Part shown: positions 5,335 through 5,508 of the stretch, piece after piece
Layout: every line of letters begins with the position of its first letter
Position numbering within the stretch: the first letter of the stretch is position 1
Assembly: GCA_039000685.1 (NCBI GenBank)
Contig: JAWBNW010000034.1
Location: forward strand, 1 to 5,508
Source: JAVZGQ01 sp039000685
GTDB lineage: Archaea > Aenigmatarchaeota > Aenigmatarchaeia > CG10238-14 > SCSR01
Reading direction: 5' to 3'
Length of the DNA: 5,508 nucleotides
Notes under the pieces: model-generated
What the model was told of the DNA's origin: nothing
Seen by the model: only the letters and a program-made list of their open reading frames with translations
The model's database searches: none
Translations under genes and position numbers: made by a program

Positions 5335-5508
5335 ATGATATGGCCTGCTGACAGGTTGACGAGATTCGAGTTTGCAAGGATACTTGGCGCCAGAGCTTTG
5401 CAAATTTCTCTAGGTGCGCCAATTTTGGTTAAAACTGATGCAACTGATCCAATTGAAATAGCAAAAATAGAATTTAAAGAAAAAATGATTCCAATAACTG
5501 TGAAAAGA
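5335..5508 (+). CDS. rpoK: DNA-directed RNA polymerase subunit K (Rpb6/omega homologue), partial
   Basis: Fifty-eight codons are open from the ATG at 5335 to the window edge. The protein is RpoK, the archaeal counterpart of Rpb6 and bacterial omega, which clamps the largest polymerase subunit and aids assembly. The diagnostic block is LTRFEFARILGARALQISLG (8-27), followed by APILVKTD and, near the end, IEFKEKMIPITVKR (45-58). The family is usually about 55-60 residues and ends soon after an IP[I/L]TV string, so only a few residues are probably missing. An upstream in-frame TTG at 5320 is better spaced from GGTGGT and would add MKDDG; the ATG start gives the more usual length, so I list it but am not certain. 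The gene follows rpoN in the conserved order. Confidence 0.93.
   Translation, partial: MIWPADRLTRFEFARILGARALQISLGAPILVKTDATDPIEIAKIEFKEKMIPITVKR

Noticed and set aside
1..5508. CRISPR array, tRNA, rRNA, insertion sequence or long direct repeats
   Set aside because: No regularly spaced repeats, no cloverleaf-like or rRNA-like stretch, and no transposase motif were seen on either strand.

Overview
The window is archaeal chromosomal DNA, AT-rich (I judge mid-30s % G+C). It carries archaeal-type ribosomal protein uS9, RNA polymerase subunits RpoN and RpoK, a MinD/ParA-type ATPase of archaeal style, and an archaeal-type phosphomannomutase/phosphoglucomutase. Genes are tightly packed with short gaps, and at least one gene has signals fitting leaderless transcription. 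The lineage cannot be fixed from 5.5 kb. The rearranged ribosomal/RNA polymerase neighbourhood would suit a small-genome (e.g. DPANN-like) archaeon, but that is inference.

Layout. Positions 1-93 hold the last 30 codons of a probable family-4-type glycosyltransferase. After 6 nt comes a MinD-like ATPase (100-909) with a possible amphipathic membrane-binding tail, and after 32 nt rps9 (942-1370). Next is an atypical AT-rich insert (about 1371-2434). It holds a 37-codon ribbon-helix-helix (RHH) reading frame with no start codon, joined by an ATGA overlap to a free-standing LAGLIDADG homing endonuclease with a C-terminal XRE-type helix-turn-helix. Converging on the endonuclease, with a 20-nt antisense overlap, is a 12-TM-type MFS transporter (2415-3620, minus). 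A 66-nt divergent promoter region separates it from a phosphomannomutase/phosphoglucomutase gene (3687-5063, plus). That gene runs into rpoN (5074-5268) and rpoK (5335 to the window end, partial).

How the genes relate. In many archaea rps9, rpoN and rpoK are adjacent. Here about 3.7 kb separates rps9 from rpoN, so the block is split. The sugar phosphomutase makes hexose-1-phosphate for nucleotide sugars, the donors for glycosyltransferases such as the one at the left edge. The MFS gene and the MinD ATPase have no evident functional tie to the ribosomal genes.

The most interesting part is the rps9/RHH/endonuclease junction. The RHH frame is in phase with rps9, separated from it by two in-frame UAG codons each followed by ACT. 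The last codons of rps9 hold half of all the CGN arginine codons I count in the window. The endonuclease is rich in TTA leucine codons while rps9 has none. Together these fit a selfish element beside rps9 that may have remodelled the end of that gene, though this is a hypothesis. I saw no CRISPR array, tRNA, rRNA, insertion sequence or long repeat.
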